Assembly (NCBI GenBank): GCA_946481465.1
Contig: CAMLOC010000234.1
Span: forward strand, 1-6,227
Length of the DNA: 6,227 nucleotides
Direction of reading: 5' to 3'
From: an uncultured Shinella sp.
GTDB taxonomy: Bacteria > Pseudomonadota > Alphaproteobacteria > Rhizobiales > Rhizobiaceae
Shown here: piece after piece, positions 5,757 through 6,227 of the stretch
Position numbering within the stretch: position 1 is the first letter of the stretch
How the letters are laid out: every line of letters begins with the position of its first letter
Translations under genes and position numbers: made by a program
The notes under the pieces: generated by a model
The model's input: only the letters and a program-made list of their open reading frames with translations
Told to the model about the DNA's origin: nothing
Database searches by the model: none

Positions 5757-6227
5757 ATGGCCGGATTGCGCGCGAAACAGAAGGCGGACAGGACGCGCCG
5801 CATTCTTGAAGCTGCCACCACGCTGTTCCGCCGCGAGGGCTATGACAGCGCGCGCATCGAGGACATCGCCGAGATGGCGGAGGTCTCCGTCGGCACGCTC
5901 TACAACTACTACCAGAACAAGGGCGACATCCTCGTCGCCACCGTCGCCATGGAGGTGACGGAGGTGCTGGAGGGCGGCGCGCGCATCGTCGCCAACCCGC
6001 CGCTGAACGCGGCCGAGGCGCTGCGCACGCTGATCGGCCAGTATTACGACCACTCGCTGTACTATCTCTCCAAGGAGATGTGGCGCACCGCTATGGCGAT
6101 CTCCATCCAGCAGCCGGACACGCCGCTCTCCAGGCGCTACACCGAGCTCGACGGCCAGCTCTGCGCGCAGGTCATCCGCCTCGTCGAGACGCTGCAGGCG
6201 CGCGGCGTCGTCCAGGCCGGCGTCGAC
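5757..6227 (+). CDS. TetR/AcrR-family transcriptional regulator, C-terminus cut by window edge
   Basis: This is a DNA-binding repressor (rarely an activator) of the TetR family; 157 codons are visible out of a usual 190-220 or so. The N-terminal domain is typical: a basic lead RAKQKADRTRRIL, helix 1 with AATTLFRREGYDSARIEDIA (19-38), and the recognition helix-turn-helix AEVSVGTLYNYYQNKGDIL (41-59). The rest (about 65 onward) is the start of the all-helical ligand and dimer domain, with no recognisable ligand signature. It includes an aromatic patch, QYYDHSLYYL (95-104). The ATG at 5757 follows a strong GGAGG five bases upstream. The gene is divergent from the transporter operon and separated by 129 bases, so it is the natural candidate for its local, substrate-responsive repressor and probably controls itself too. 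That role is inferred from position. Confidence 0.94.
   Translation, partial: MAGLRAKQKADRTRRILEAATTLFRREGYDSARIEDIAEMAEVSVGTLYNYYQNKGDILVATVAMEVTEVLEGGARIVANPPLNAAEALRTLIGQYYDHSLYYLSKEMWRTAMAISIQQPDTPLSRRYTELDGQLCAQVIRLVETLQARGVVQAGVD

Noticed and set aside
5715..6053. Minus-strand open frame of 112 codons opposite the TetR gene
   Set aside because: It lies antisense to a clear TetR helix-turn-helix coding region and has no recognisable motif or ribosome site.

Overview
The GC-rich sequence, the codon use and a palindromic intergenic repeat of a type common in Rhizobiales suggest an alphaproteobacterium, most likely Rhizobiaceae-like (Ensifer, Rhizobium, Shinella or a relative). This placement is by eye and was not tested by a database search.

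The window holds one apparent six-gene operon on the minus strand and a divergent regulator on the plus strand. In transcription order, from right to left, the operon is: a PotD-like periplasmic solute-binding protein (5627 to 4551), a PotB-like permease (4352 to 3489), a PotC-like permease (3486 to 2698), a PotA-like ATPase (2701 to 1616), a metallo-beta-lactamase (MBL) fold hydrolase (1608 to 880), and an aldehyde dehydrogenase (867 to the left edge, C-terminus missing). A TetR/AcrR-family repressor starts at 5757 and runs off the right edge. The last five operon genes are separated by 12 bases or less or overlap. The only sizeable gap in the operon is 198 bases between the binding protein and the first permease, and it holds two copies of a 33-bp palindromic repeat in inverted orientation.

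Taken together, the genes look like a regulated uptake-and-catabolism module. A small molecule would be imported by the ABC transporter, hydrolysed by the MBL enzyme and oxidised at an aldehyde by the dehydrogenase, under control of the divergent TetR protein. By family the transporter would be called spermidine/putrescine type. However, the acidic residues that hold polyamines in E. coli PotD are mostly absent from this binding protein, so the substrate is probably something else. The 129-base divergent intergenic region has overlapping promoter candidates. Their -35 boxes are placed symmetrically around a 12-bp palindrome, which is the best operator candidate.

The families are all well known. 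What may be new is the substrate and pathway of this combination. No CRISPR array, rRNA, tRNA, insertion sequence or convincing intrinsic terminator was found.
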